DNA of 64,000 bases from Cryptomeria japonica (GCF_030272615.1 NC_081405.1:308300014-308364013); one strand, 5' to 3'; numbered from the stretch's first letter, positions 48,879 to 61,659 are shown. Notes: generated from the letters alone by a model not told the origin. Numbers and translations are program-made.

Positions 48879-51800
48879 GACATAATAGGTCCTACTAAGG
48901 GGTCTTATGTCATAATAGGTCATAGTAAGAGGTATAATGTCTTAATAGGTCCTCTTAAGGGGTCTTATGACATAATAGGCCATATTATGTCATAATAGGA
49001 CCTATTATGTTACAATGAGACCTATTATGACATAATAGGTCGCATTATGACATTATAGGTCCTATTATGTTACAATAGGTCATATTATGACATAATACCC
49101 CTTAACAACTCCTAGTAAGGGGTATAAAGTCATAATAGGTCCTCTTAAGGGGTTTTATGACATAATATGACCTATGATGTCATAATAGGACCTATGATGA
49201 CATAATAAGACCTATTACATCATCATAGATCTTATGTTGTCATTATTAGTCATAATACCCTTTAACATGTCCTACAAAGGGGTATAATGTCATAATAGGT
49301 TCTCTTAAGGGGTCTTATGACAGTATAGGACCTATTATGTCATAATAGGTCCTATTATGTCATAATAGGTCCTATTATGTCATAATAGGTCCTATTATGT
49401 GAGAATCGATCTTATTATGTCATAATAGATCCTGCTAAGGGGTCTTATGTCATAATAGGTCCTCTCAAGGGGTATTATGACATAATAGGACCTATTATGA
49501 CATAATAGGTCGTATTATGTCACAATAGGACCTATTATGACATAATAGGTCGTATTATGTCACAATAGGACCTATTATGACATAATAGGTCGTATTATAT
49601 CACAATAGGACCTATTATGACATAATAGGACCTATTATATCACAATAGGTCCTATTATGTCACAATGTGTCCTATTATGACATAATAGGTCGTATTATGA
49701 CATTATAGGTCCTATTATGTCACAATAGGTCATGTTATGACATAATACCCCTTAACTCTCTCTAAAAGTTTCATCTCTCTCTCCCAACCAGCTTATCTTT
49801 CTCTGCATATGTCTTAATAGGTCCTACTAAGGGGTCTTATGTCATAATAGGTCATAATAAGAAGTATAATGTCATAATAGGTCCTTTTAAGGAGTCTTAT
49901 GACATAATAGGTCGTATTATGTCATAATAGGCCCTATTATGACATAATAGGTCGTATTATGACATAATAGGTCGTATTATGTCATAATAGGACCTATTAT
50001 ATCACAATGGGTCGTATTATGACATAATAGGTCGTATTATGTCATAATAGGACCTATTATATCACAATAGGCCGTATTATGACATAATACCCCTTAACAA
50101 GTCGTAGTAAGGGGTATAACATCATAATAGGTCCTCTTAAGGGGTTTTATGACATAATATGACCCATGATGTCATAATAGGACCTATTACATCATCATAG
50201 ATCCTATTATGTCATTATTAGTCTTATTATGACATAATACCCTTTAACAGGTCCTACTAAGGGGTATAATGTAATAATAGGTCCTCTTAAGGGGTCTTAT
50301 GACATAATAGGACCTATTATGACATGAAAGGTCCTCTTAAGGGGTCTTATGACATTATAGGACCAATTATGACATAATAGGTCCTATTATGTGATAATCA
50401 ATCCTATTATGTCATAATAGGTCCTACTAAGGTCTGTCTTATGTCATAATAGGTCCTAGTAAGAGGAATAATGTCATAATAGGTCCTCTTAACGGGTCTT
50501 ATGACATAATAGGACCTATTATGACATAATAGGTCATATTATGTTATAATTGATCCTATTATGTCATAATAGGTCCTACTAAGGGGTCTTATGTCATAAT
50601 AGGTCCTAGGAAAAGGTATAATGCCATAATAGGTCCTCTTAAGGGGTCTTATGACATAATAGCACCTATTATGACATAATAGGTCGTATTATGTCACAAT
50701 AGGACCTATTATGTCACAATAGGACCTATTATGTCACAACAAGATCTATTATGTCACAGTAGGACCTATTATGACATTATAAGTCCTATTATGTCACAAT
50801 AGGTCCTGTTATGACATAATACCCCTCAACTCTCTCTAAATGTACCATCTCTCTCTTCCAACCAACTTATCTTTCTCTACATATGTAATAATAGGTCCTA
50901 CTAAGGGGTCTTATGTCATAATAGGTCCTCTTAAGGGGTCCTATGACATAATTGGTCTTATTATAACATAATAAGTCGTATTATGTCATAATAGGATCTA
51001 TTATGTTACAATTATTATGACATAATAGGTCGTATTATGACATTATAGGTCCTATTATATCACAATAGGTCCTATTATGACATAATACCCCTTAACATGT
51101 CCTAGTAAGGGGTATAAAGTCATAATAGGTCCTCTTAAGGGGTTTTATGACATAATATGACCTATGATGTCATGATAGGACCTACGATGACATAATAGGA
51201 CCTATTACATCATCATAGATCCTATTATATCACAATTTGTCCTTTTATGACATAATACCCTTTAACAGGTCCTACTAAGGGGCATAATATTATAATAGGT
51301 CCTCTTAAAGGGTCTTATGACATAATAGGACCAATTATGACATGATAGGTTCTCTTAAGGGGTCTTATGACATTATAGAACCTATATGACATAAAAGGTC
51401 CTATTATGTGATAGTCGATCCTATTATGTCATAATAGGTCCTACTAAGGGGCCTTACGTCATAATAGGTCATAGTAAGAGGTATAATATCATAATAGGTC
51501 CCCTTAAGGGGTCTTATGACATAATAGGACCTATTATGACACAAAAGGAACTATTATGTCACAATGAGACCTATTATGACACAATAGGTCGTATTATGAC
51601 ATTATAGTTCCTTTTGTGTCATAATAGGTCCTATTATGTCATAATATGTTTTGTTTTGATATAATACCCCTTAACAAGTCCTACTAAGGGGTATAAAGTC
51701 ATAATAGGTCATCTAAAGGGATTTTATAACATAATATGACCTATGATGTTATTATAGGACCTATGATGACATAATAGAACCTATTATGTCATCATAGGTC

Positions 51801-52244
51801 CTATTATGTCATAATCAATCCTATTATGACATAATACCCTTCAATAGGTCCTACTAAGGGGTATAATGTCATAATACGTCCTCTTAAGGGGTCTTATGAC
51901 ATAATAGGACCTATTATGACATGACATGTCCTCTTAAGGGGTCTTATGACATAATAGGTCCTATTATGTGATAATCAATCCTATTATGTCATAATAGGTC
52001 CTACTAAGGGGTCTTAAGTCATGATAGTTCCTAGTAAGACGTATAATGTCATAATAGGTCCCTTTGAGGGGTCTTATGACTTAATAGGACCTATTATGAC
52101 TTAATAGGTCATATTATGTCATAATAGGACCTATTATGACACAATAGGACCTATTATGAAACATTAGGACCTATTATGTCACAATAGGACCTATTATGAC
52201 ATAATAGGTTGTATTATGACATTATAGGTCCTATTACGTCACAA
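48879..52244. repeat. Decamer array 3 (CATAATAGG/CCTATTATG modules)
   Basis: 10-base modules such as GTCATAATAG, GTCCTATTAT, GACATAATAG, GACCTATTAT and GGGGTCTTAT, mixed orientation, forming near-palindromes like CATAATAGGTCCTATTATG. It shares the TAAGGGGTC module with arrays 1 and 2. Higher-order structure: the pyrimidine block recurs at about 48,855, 49,785 and 50,860. Confidence 0.9.
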
Positions 52245-52555
52245 TTTATAAGATCTTCTAAAATCTAGAATTTGTATTATAACTCCTAGAGATCTGAAAC
52301 CACTCTTAAACATCCTGCCAATATATACATGAAATATAACTTATAGTATAAGAAAGGAAAAAGGCAAAGGGAAATGTGACTTAAACTTAAATGTTATATT
52401 TTATGTATATATAGTTTATTTAAAAAAAAAACTTAAAAAAAAAAGGGAAATGGGATCCCATTTCCTGTTTGCTAAATGTGTTTTTAATTATTTTAAAAAA
52501 TGAAAAGAGATCCCGTTTCTAAAAATTTCAAACTTTGGTTCGGTTGTAGCTTCAG

Positions 52556-53429
52556 TTTTGGCTTGGGAAATGACTAGGAGAGCTGACCCTCTGGCTTGGA
52601 CCTGGTTTGACTTGCAACTTGAAGGCCAAATCAATCTTCATATAAAATAATGACTTCAAAAATATATCCGAACACCAAATTTTCAGAATTTTTTTAAACA
52701 ATGAAAACCCATTATAGTAGAGACTGTCTAAATTCAAAATATGTAATTTTTTTAAAAAATGGATCAATATTTTTATTTTTAAAATTATTACTAATGAAAG
52801 AGGTCCATAAACTCGAAATACCATGGTGTTTTAGTTTTTAATAACTTTTTTGTCTCTAAGTTTTTTAGAAACAAAATTATATGGCATCAAACTAGAGAAA
52901 ATTCTATACATTTAAAAAAAAAAAAAAAACCAAAAAATGTTAAGTTTAGGTCGAATTATGTTTGCCGTACACAAGAATTTTTCAAAACAATGATTATGCC
53001 CAATAAGAAATTAACAAAAAAAAATGCAAAAAAATTATAAAATAAAAATTCTCATCAAAGGTGAGTGAGTTATAGATCTTTTCCCAAATGGATTTATAAA
53101 AATAATTTAATTTAGGTCAAATTATGCTTGTCGTACACGGGCATGGTATCATCCTGAAAAGTGACTTTTAAACTATAGGTTTTAGTAATGCCTATTCAAA
53201 CTTCATTTTTAAGATCTGAGTATTAAAATAAATTACATATTTGGAAAGTAGACTTCGAGCACTACATTTTCTATTACTTAATTTTTTCAAGATTTATTCT
53301 TTAAGTCCCTCAAATATTTAGGTGAAAAAGGATGAAATTGAAAAAAAAGAGAAAAACATCCACTTTTTGACCAAAAAATGGATACAACTTCTTGCAGGTA
53401 CCCTGACAATTTCTTGTTACCAGTTCCTT
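52556..53429 (+). other. No recognised gene; AT-rich flank
   Basis: Only short, unsupported frames. A near-repeat taggtcgaattatgtttgccgtacac / taggtcaaattatgcttgtcgtacac occurs near 52,945 and 53,112. Possibly old LTR sequence. Confidence 0.4.
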
Positions 53430-53957
53430 GGACCTATTTTGGTGATCTACAAGAACCCCTTCCGAAGCTTACAGAGCCTTGAGCATTGATTCTGATGTTC
53501 CTTGGCGTGTGGCTGACCTTTTCCCACAATCTACACTTCATCCTTTGGATTTTTTGGAGGAATCTCTCGGCGAAGGCCGACCTTGTTGGTATTACATGTT
53601 AGGTCTTGTTCTTCAGGTTTTGATCCCTTTTTGGGTCGACCAGATCTCCTTGGGTTGTATATATAATTTTAATTGCGCATTAGAATGTAATCAGGTAGTT
53701 AGAATGAGTGTAGAAGATAGATCTTGAGATTTAAGGTCCCGGTTGTGACCTATACTATACTTTGAGCATGTTCTAGCAGGTCTATGAGCCGGTTTCTGTA
53801 ACCCGATTGTTATCGGTTGGTTGTAATCAATTTTCATGAAATAATTTGATCTATTTTGCATTGCCTCCATCATATCTCTATGTTTCCATTATGTTTACTC
53901 TTGCTGGCCGGTCCAGATTGATCTCTTTGAGGTCCCTCCTAACCGGTGACTTCTTCA
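53430..53957 (+). mobile_element. LTR (gypsy-type), start uncertain
   Basis: Ends in CA at 53,956-53,957 right before a primer-binding site. TATA-like ttgtatatataat at 53,656-53,668. Two ccggt-type segments near the end. The start was not located; 53,430 is a guess from a change in composition. The frame at 53,479-53,727 overlaps LTR sequence and is not taken as a gene. Confidence 0.55.
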
Positions 53958-53959
53958 AG

Positions 53960-53971
53960 TGGTATCAGAGC
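53960..53971 (+). promoter_or_regulatory. Primer-binding site, initiator-Met tRNA type
   Basis: TGGTATCAGAGC two bases after the LTR end, the standard complement of the plant initiator methionine tRNA 3' end. Confidence 0.85.
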
Positions 53972-55420
53972 GAGCTTCATTCTGGAGATTGCATGTCCTA
54001 AGAATTTTGTTATAGGGTGGCGGACCGAGGATTCGACTTCCATCTATAGAGGACCAGCATAAAAGATGGCATGAAGAGGAACTAGGAAAGGTGGAGCACA
54101 AGGGAATGCAAACCTTGTTGTGATGGAAATGTTACGAGGTATAGCAACCCGGTTGGAAGCCATGCAGACAACCCAGAGAAGAGGCCAACATATTGAAGAT
54201 GTAAGTGAAGATGAAGGAGAAGAAGCTCCGAAAGAACAAGTAAACCCACAGATAGTTGATCGAGATGAGGAAAGGTTTTTAAGGGTTTTGAGTAGAGTGA
54301 ACACTAAACCTCATTTTACCCCACTAGAATATGATGAAAAGTTGGATTAAGATGAATTGATGGATTAGAGAGACGGAGAAATATTATGATTTTGAAAACA
54401 CTGTAGAAGAAAGGAAGGTGAAATAGGCCTATACATGGTTGAAAGATCATGCATCTCTTTGGTGGAAGAATTTGCAAGTTGATAGACAAAGGAGGGGTAA
54501 AGAGAATGTCAAAACATGTGATTAGATGGTTGCTAAGTTGAAGTCAAAATTTATGCCAGCGAATTATCAAGTGGATCTGTTTTAGAAGTTGCAGAATTTG
54601 AGATAGAAGAAATCTAGTGTGAAGTACACCAAAGCATTTTACAAGTTGAATATCAGATCCAGACATGTTGATGATGAAGTTGAATAAGTTGCTAGATATT
54701 TTAATGGATTGCAGATGTCTATACAAGATGAACTTAGTTTAATCAAATTACAGAGTGTTGAAGAGGCTTACTAGTATGCCCTAAAGGCTGAAGATAAGCT
54801 AAACAAAAGACATGAGCAGAGGTGGAGGTTTACCAGAGGTAGATTTCAAGGAGGAAGAGGATATACTGGAGGTAGAGGTACTTGTATAGATCAGAACAAG
54901 GACAAGGAAGTAAGAAAAGAAGGTAATTCATACTAGAAAGATGATAGGAATTTCTACCGAAGGAGAGAACTAGATGGCTACTAGAATGAGAATTTTGGAA
55001 GACAAGACAAGAGAGCATTTAGAGGAACTTGCTATAAGTGTGGAGGAGAAGGACACCATTCTTTCGAGTGTAAGAAGGCAGAGAATACCGAAAGAGAAGT
55101 AGTGGTGGAAGAAAACCCCATTGGATCTGATAACAAAGTAGAAGATGGAGAACTGCTGATGGTGAGGAGAGCTTTGTGTTATACTGGGATAGATTAAGAG
55201 CCCTTGCAGAGAAAGAATTTGTTCAGGACTAGATGTAAGGTATTTGGTAAGTGTTGTAAAGTTGTTATTGATAGTGGTAGTTGAGATAATCTTGTTTCAG
55301 AAGAGATGGTGAATAAGTTGAATTCTGGAAAGATTGAAACACCCTAAGCCTTATCAGATAGCATGGATTCAGGATGAACATAAGTTGTTAGTAAGTGAGC
55401 AATGTTTGGTGAAATTCAAA
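53972..55420 (+). pseudogene. Ty3/gypsy gag and protease start
   Basis: Short leader, then a frame with MEMLRGIATRLEAMQ (54,123 on), an acidic linker and the retrotransposon gag domain (AYTWLKDHASLWWKNLQV, 54,430-54,480; YQVDLF, 54,560). A basic RGRFQGGRGYTGGRG stretch (54,835-54,880) and a CCHC knuckle, CYKCGGEGHHSFEC (55,030-55,072), follow. Then comes a protease start with DSGS (55,273-55,284). Frequent TAG where Trp or Gln is expected (for example near 54,347, 54,367, 54,424). The sequence loses recognisable pol soon after 55,350, so RT and integrase are missing. Confidence 0.8.
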
Positions 55421-57373
55421 ATTGTGAATTATCATGATAAAGTCTTGTCCTCACATGACATAGTTTGATGTGGAAAACAATATGAACAAGGATTAAGATG
55501 TGTGTGTTTGATGTGTAATGATTGAAGTGACATGCAACTATTAAGGTAAAAGATGATTGTTAGTCTATATGTTAAACTCATCAAATTTAATACTAAGAAA
55601 TATATTTGTGATATCAATACAAAATTACATCTTATAATAAAATTAAAATATAAAATATACAATTTGATCCCTTACACATAATTAAATCTAATTTTCCAAG
55701 AATACAAGTTCTTTCTTTCTTCTTGAATGAGTACCTTTGATGTGACTATAGTTGGAAAAAACATGCATGTTTTTATGTTTTGTGTTTTGTTGAGAAGACA
55801 TGATAAATGAAGGTTTTAACTTGCAAGTTCATTTTTCAAAATGACATCACAATTGTCAATGGACCCTTGGCTGCTTGTTTAAGTTGAATAGTTGTAAATG
55901 AATTCAATGGAGATCAAGTCTTGTTGAATGTAAGACCTTCAATACCATAAGAGATGAAATTGAAATCATGCTCCAAGTAACTTTTGTTAAACGCATGCTC
56001 CTTCATGATAACATTTAAATGTATACTCCAAAATCAAATTAATATTACTCATTAAAATAATATACTACAATTCCACAGAGCAGCTGGAATAGATGGTCCT
56101 CAAGCATATACATGTTATTTATTTTCTGTTTTTACTTCTTGCAAAGTTTTTAACTCTATAATTGTTTGTGCCCATGATGCAGAACACCTCTCCCTTGTAG
56201 CTCAACTACCCATCTTGTGATAATTAGCCTAATTATTTTGCATTATGGCATGCACATGGACATTTATAATGAGAGGTGACAGAACGAAAATCATATTGAA
56301 TCAAACATCTGAACGAGCTATGTTTCGCCCATAATTAAAGTAGAATGCTAATTGCTCCTTAACTACTTTATCCAATGAACGAGAAAAATGCAATGTTACT
56401 TACTTACAGGACTGTGGGCCTTCCGTTTCACTGCAATTTCCAATGCTACAACTCACAAGTCAGCCTGCCTCTCTTTACCATTTCAATAAATTGCACTGCA
56501 AACGAAGAGACCAAAGTAGGAGAGCTCTCCTTGGTGGTTTAAAATTGACGTCTATTTATCTGTTGAACAATCCATTACAGCTCATTTAAGGTCTTACATG
56601 AAATAAATTATATTATTTGATTTATGAGGTAAGTTTATGTGGGCTGTAGTTATTCTGGTTTCAAAAACATTTTTTGGTATATCGATAATTTTCGTGTTAT
56701 TTATTGTGGGGCAGCAATCGCAGCGCTTCTGTCGAGCAGTAGTCATTTTGTGTCTATTCTACAGTTTTTGTGTCCGCATAACATGAAAGTTATCAATCGT
56801 ACGATAACATGATTTTGAAACCAAATTAGACACGTCCAATTTATGTAGTATCGACAGTATTATAGGTTCAATTTTTGATTTGTTCATAAGGTCCATTGAA
56901 CATCGTTGAAGAGATTATGAAAATGTTTGTCCTGTAAATCATAAGATAAGCATTTTCTTTGCTTATTTCTTAAGCAAGATATTTTACTTGATTTCTAAGG
57001 TTAGCTGACTCAATCTCAGCTGCATTATAATTTCAATTTTTTATTTACTCCCGATGTGATTGAAGGTGCATTATACATCATTAGAAAGGTTATGAAAAGG
57101 ATCGTCTTGTAATACATAACAAAATTGATAGACAAAACAAAATGGAATGACGTCCATAGATAGCCGTCAAATTGGAAGGAAAGGTGTGATATCAGAAACT
57201 TATAGCGGCAGCACCAACGAGGAAGCACATAATTAATGAGGGAGGAGAAGAGTGTTGATTACACCTCTTTACAGTTGTTCTCATGTTTCGCACAGCATGC
57301 GTGCAGCGTACCCTCCAAAAAAAACTCTTTCGTTTTCTACTCATCTCACGTGTCTTAAACTTTTTATCTCGTT

Positions 57374-57383
57374 CTATATATAT
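57374..57383 (+). promoter_or_regulatory. TATA-like element
   Basis: CTATATATAT about 118 bases before the ATG at 57,501. Position and surrounding pyrimidine-rich sequence suit a plant promoter; not otherwise supported. Confidence 0.3.
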
Positions 57384-57500
57384 TGCTCTGTGCAGGCATG
57401 CTCTTCCATTAGGATTTCACCTTCACAGACCATATCTCTGAAGGGTATTGGGAATAATTTTGTTGTGCTTTGCTTTGGTTCTGATAGATCATTTGCAGCG

Positions 57501-57587
57501 ATGGAGATATTTCGTCCTCCACACCTCCTTGTTAAAATACTTCTTCTAAAGCCTGCTGGCATTCTGTCCACCTCCATGTGCGCTTAA
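57501..57587 (+). CDS. Possible 28-residue small ORF (uncertain)
   Basis: ATG in a good context (gcagcgATGG), reading MEIFRPPHLLVKILLLKPAG and on to TAA at 57,585-57,587. Hydrophobic and basic; 28 codons. It lies downstream of a TATA-like site in DNA that shows no transposon signature. It could be the first exon of a gene, a small peptide or chance. The longer overlapping frame starting at 57,252 runs through the presumed promoter and is less likely. No homology recognised. Confidence 0.2.
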   Translation: MEIFRPPHLLVKILLLKPAGILSTSMCA

Positions 57588-58812
57588 TAAGAGCAATGCC
57601 AATTTATGGAGGTGGGCTGACCTGCCAAGTACGCTGTGGAAGAAGTTCTTTTGACAAGTCTGTGTCGAAAATATAAGGTAGAAGAATATATTTGTCTGTT
57701 TTATTCGGGCAAGATGGGTTCTGCGAATTTTAACGCACAGGTATTGAATTAAAATTTCAAAGGCTTTTTAGGGTTAGGCACAGCTCAGTTGGGTTTGAAT
57801 CAATCTCTTTCCTTCCCAAATCTACCGCAGTTCATTATATCAATTCTGAATATCTATATGTTAGAGCTAAAGAAATTATGAATGATATCTCCCAGTGAGA
57901 TAGAAATAGGGGAGTCAGATTACTAGTTGTATTGAAATTGTAACGGTTATATGGAACAGTATAGGACATATGAAATGGTTTCTTTTCAGGTTTGCAGGAA
58001 GTGTGACTTGAGATATAATTCGTCATATTAATATTATACAAAACTTAATCATGACTCCTCTATATAGAAAATCTGGTAAGTGTTGCAACCGTTTCCAATC
58101 GAATCTGCTCATTTCCGTTAAGGAGTAGATGGTGATATGCTTACCATCTTGCCCCAAATTTTAGTCATGCTGAACTTCAGATGGAGGAAAAAGTGGGTTG
58201 TTTACTCCTTTTTTTTGGTTACGTGACCCAAAAAACTTTCGATCTTAGAAATTTATTGATCTGTTCATTTACAGTTTATCTGACATGGATGAACGAGTTT
58301 CTCCACTTTCATTGTGTATAAATAGGACGTAAATTTTTTGTGTGTCATTATAAGGCTGCTGCTGCCATAATGATTAGAGATCAACGCATTTAGAAACTGC
58401 TCATTTAATATAACAGTAATACTTCTGATGACTGTTGCACACATAGTTACGGTTGCATCAATTTTTATCTGTGGAACAGATGGCCAGTAGTTGTAGGGCC
58501 AGATGTCTGTTATCCTCAACCTAGGTGCATTTGCTGTGTAGAAAGCCTTTCAGCTTCTGAAATTTCATCTCAAATCATTAAATATGGAGAGGTGGTACCA
58601 TTGCAATGACTATTATACTGTACTGTACCTATTGCATGTAATAACTTGTCAAATCTTGAAAGTAGTTTGAAATGTATTAATGATTCTATTTTCTGTCTTT
58701 CCTCTTGTGAACAGATTATGATTACATTTTAACATCTGTTATTATATAATCATTTTTCTGTTTGAATAAGTGTAAAGGGATAAGATATGATGTTGCAATG
58801 GGCTGATTAAAA

Positions 58813-59890
58813 TGTTGGAATATTAAGTGATTCCTCTCACTTGCATAGTTTTATGTTTTTAGTTTTTTTTGTTATCTTCATGGGTCAGGGAATCGAACCC
58901 AAGACTCAATCCAACTCCACTAACCCACGGAGGGCTTATGTTTTTAGTTTTAAATCTATATTTTCAATTGATATTAGAGCCAGGCGATCAAGGGATAGTC
59001 GAAATTAATTCAAAAAGGGATAGTCGAAATTAATTCAAAATTAATTCATTGCTCAAAAAGGTAGTAATCCACGATATGTTTCTAGTTAGGTAAACTGCCC
59101 AAGTTGAAAGGGCAAAGTATGTTTGAAGCCAACAAAGACAAGGTTGTTGTCAATTGAGAAGACACCTCCTACACAAGGTGAAACCGCCCCTCAAAAGAGG
59201 AGATCATAGTCAAAGAGATTTCGCATAAATTGTCAAGTTTTAATCCACCTTTGAAAATGGTGAAGCCCTTTATTTCTAAAGTTATTGAGTGAATAAAAAA
59301 ATAGATATCATTTCTTGTAAAAGCCATAAAATTTAGTTAAAACCACCAACATGAAGTTGTGTGAGGAAGTTAAATCCCAGCCTTAGAATAGGCCATACTT
59401 TTTTGTCAAAATAATTGAATCCCTCCATAAGTGGAGAGAAACCGTGGACACCTAAAGGAGTAATATTCATGCAAAGGGAGTTTGCTACACTATGCTAAGA
59501 GAGAAGCCCACACAAGTCAGAGGAAGAAATAAAGTTCAATATTAGATATCATATTTATGTGTTAATGCTAATATTGGTTAAAATTAAGGGGGAGATTGTT
59601 GGAATATTTAGTAATTCCTCCCACATGAATAGTATTATGCTTTTAGTTTGTAAGTTTTATTTAGCATGACTTCATAGTAAAAATTGTTGTATTTTTTTCT
59701 TTATTTTTAATAATGCAATTTTTTCAAGATAACTTTCTTGAAGTTTTTAAATGTATCTAAGACATCTATATAATGAGGCAATTGTAATTCATTCAACACC
59801 AATTAATTTATCCTTGATCATTTGGTCAAGAATCTCTTGTAATCTCTTGAATGAATAGAAAAAAATATTTATGTTACAATTTTCTATTTT
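58813..59890 (+). mobile_element. Small protein-less Copia-like element (LARD/TRIM-like)
   Basis: 5' LTR starts TGTTGGAATATTAAGTG (58,813); 3' LTR starts TGTTGGAATATTTAGTAA (59,597) after a polypurine tract (aagggggagat, 59,586-59,596). A degenerate primer site, tgatattagagcc (58,969-58,981), follows the 5' LTR end (CA at 58,965-58,966). The internal ~620 bases hold no gag or pol. The 5' LTR is much shorter than the 3' one, which has a TATA-like tctatataatg (59,765-59,775), so the 5' LTR has an internal deletion. The 3' end is approximate. Confidence 0.6.
58867..58935 (-). mobile_element. Very short tRNA-like SINE
   Basis: Minus strand: starts GCCCTCCGTGGGTTAGTGG (A-box-like TGGGTTAGTGG), then GGGTTCGATTCCC (B box), and ends in an A run. 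Flanked by a 16-base direct repeat, ttatgtttttagtttt, at 58,851-58,866 and 58,936-58,951. Insertion lies inside the 5' LTR. At about 70 bases it is little more than the tRNA-related head with a tail. Confidence 0.7.
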
Positions 59891-61659
59891 TTTCATAAAA
59901 TGGATTGTAAAGCTTTCATATTCAATATTGATAGTACTCCACCAATTGTACATAGAAAGATTCATGGGAATGAGGTGACCTAAATCAAAATCAATTTCTT
60001 TAATTTCATATGTAACTTGGTCACATTAATTATGAGAAAGAAACATAGAGCAAATGGGCCTTTTTCTTTCTCTTGACACTATAAATTTGAAAGTTAGACA
60101 CCATTAGAGACAAATTTTAACCTAATTTTTGTAATCTTCTATCTTATCCTACTCTTTATATAATTAAAATAAAATTAAAACTTAATGTATTTATGAACAA
60201 ATCACTTAAACAAGTCAATAACACAATGATGTCTCAAAAAATGATTCATTTTGATGCTAAAATTAGCATTCTCATGAATTACTATTCATCTTTTTTCAAT
60301 TTCCAATTAGAAATTTTAGTGGACCAGTTCTTAGGGGGAGCCAATTTAATTGAAATTGATTATTATATTACTTAAAGATGATCTATAATGCAAATATGTT
60401 GCAAATAAGAACAAGTGTAGTTATGGGAACAAAAATTACTCATACAATTTAGGTTTCTTGTCTTCACTCTTGTATTACAAATAATTCTTTTCTTTGACCA
60501 TATGTGAAGAATTGTTTTTTAAGGATGAAAACCTATTTAGTTAGGCTACTTTATTTTGTTCAATGTCAAATTTTATATAGTTATAATCTATATGATTAAA
60601 TGTTCAATTGTGAATGAGATAATTTCATGTAAAATTGAGTTCATGCCTGAATTCTTTTTTCATTTCAATTTACATATTTTTTTATGTATTATAGGTAATA
60701 TAAACAAATATACATCATAAAAAGTTTCTTAGGATTTTATGAGACCGCATTAGATCGAATATTCATGCTACAAATATATAGGATTATCACATTTAAATTA
60801 CATATATTCAAAATTGAGTAAAGTATACTCAATACTATCTCCTTTTATACAATAGATATATAATCAAACAAAATATTTATCACTATAAACTATAGAGATA
60901 TATAATCAAACAAAATATTTATCACTATAAACTAATCTCTAGTTTATTAACTTTTTTTTCTAATGGTGTAGTCATCCATCTCATTTGAGCCTAGTGGTGG
61001 ATTGATTTCAAAGGCCTAATCACTTGACCTCACCACCTCTAGTATAAATTCATCACCACCATTGATCTGAAATTTAGGCTTGCTTTGCAGACCTAAGTCC
61101 TTCTTTAGTCACTTTGTTAGAACTTAATCATTATATCTTATTTAGAATTTGACATGTATCTTTGCAAAAAATGAGTGCTCTCAATTTTTTTGAATGACTA
61201 CATTTGACAATATTTGATTTTTAATTTCTTTAGCTCCATAATTCTCTCCTTGAGTAGCTTTAAAATTTTGATTTTAGAAATCTCCACTATTAAGGTTTCC
61301 TACACAAATACATTGAAAGTTATGAGTTTTCTATACGCTTCAAAATTCTAAATTTATGTTTGAAAACTCAGTTCAAAATTTTCCTTGGATTTCTTGCTTT
61401 CCATATATTTCATAATATCTCAGTTCAAAATTATATCCAAAATAAATTATATTTTTTATCCAAATTATTCATAATTCATATGAGAATTTTCATCTAACTA
61501 ATATCCCCTATATCTCCCTAGTCATTTAAACCATCATAAAGTATTTTTTGGATTTCCTTAGTACAAAAGAATTCGAGAAAAATTTGTGTTACTCATTCAA
61601 GCTTCCTACATATGTTACACATTTCAACATCAAAATAATTTAGTTTATAGGTAATATCT
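59891..61659. other. AT-rich DNA with a 42-bp tandem duplication
   Basis: No supported gene. Two adjacent near-identical copies of a 42-base unit (gatatataatcaaacaaaat and on) at 60,855-60,896 and 60,897-60,938. The frame at 60,193-60,375 is short and unsupported. Confidence 0.45.

Larger units (their letters stand above)
48331..52555. mobile_element. Array-bearing inverted-repeat element (element 3)
   Basis: A ~3.4-kb array bracketed by inverted flanks: cccgagccaaaatttgaaa (48,343-48,362) against the reverse complement of 52,525-52,545, and tatacatgaaatataaaa...agtcacatttctctttgtc (48,609-48,660) against 52,340-52,420. The left flank also carries several GGGATCCCGTTTC-like palindromes separated by A runs (48,330-48,540), and the right one has GGGATCCC (52,452-52,459). 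No coding capacity. Interpreted as a non-autonomous relative of the E family; shared design (palindromes, pyrimidine tract, 10-base modules) supports this more than sequence identity. Outer ends and target duplication not determined. Confidence 0.55.
55421..58812. other. Low-copy-looking intergenic DNA
   Basis: No RT, gag, transposase or repeated array seen, and base composition is less extreme than elsewhere. No exon chain with good splice sites was found. The best candidate for host sequence in the window; a short frame near 57,501 is listed separately. Confidence 0.4.

Noticed and set aside
48879-52244. CRISPR-like appearance of regularly spaced repeats
   Set aside because: There are no unique spacers, the unit is 10 bases, orientations are mixed, and this is plant nuclear DNA.
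57374-57577. 67-codon minus-strand frame (MEVDRMPAGFRRSI...)
   Set aside because: It is the shadow of the plus-strand frame over the same bases and has no supporting context.
58881-58935. A functional tRNA gene
   Set aside because: It has A- and B-box-like motifs but cannot fold into a complete cloverleaf as read, ends in an A run and has a target duplication; a SINE explains it better.
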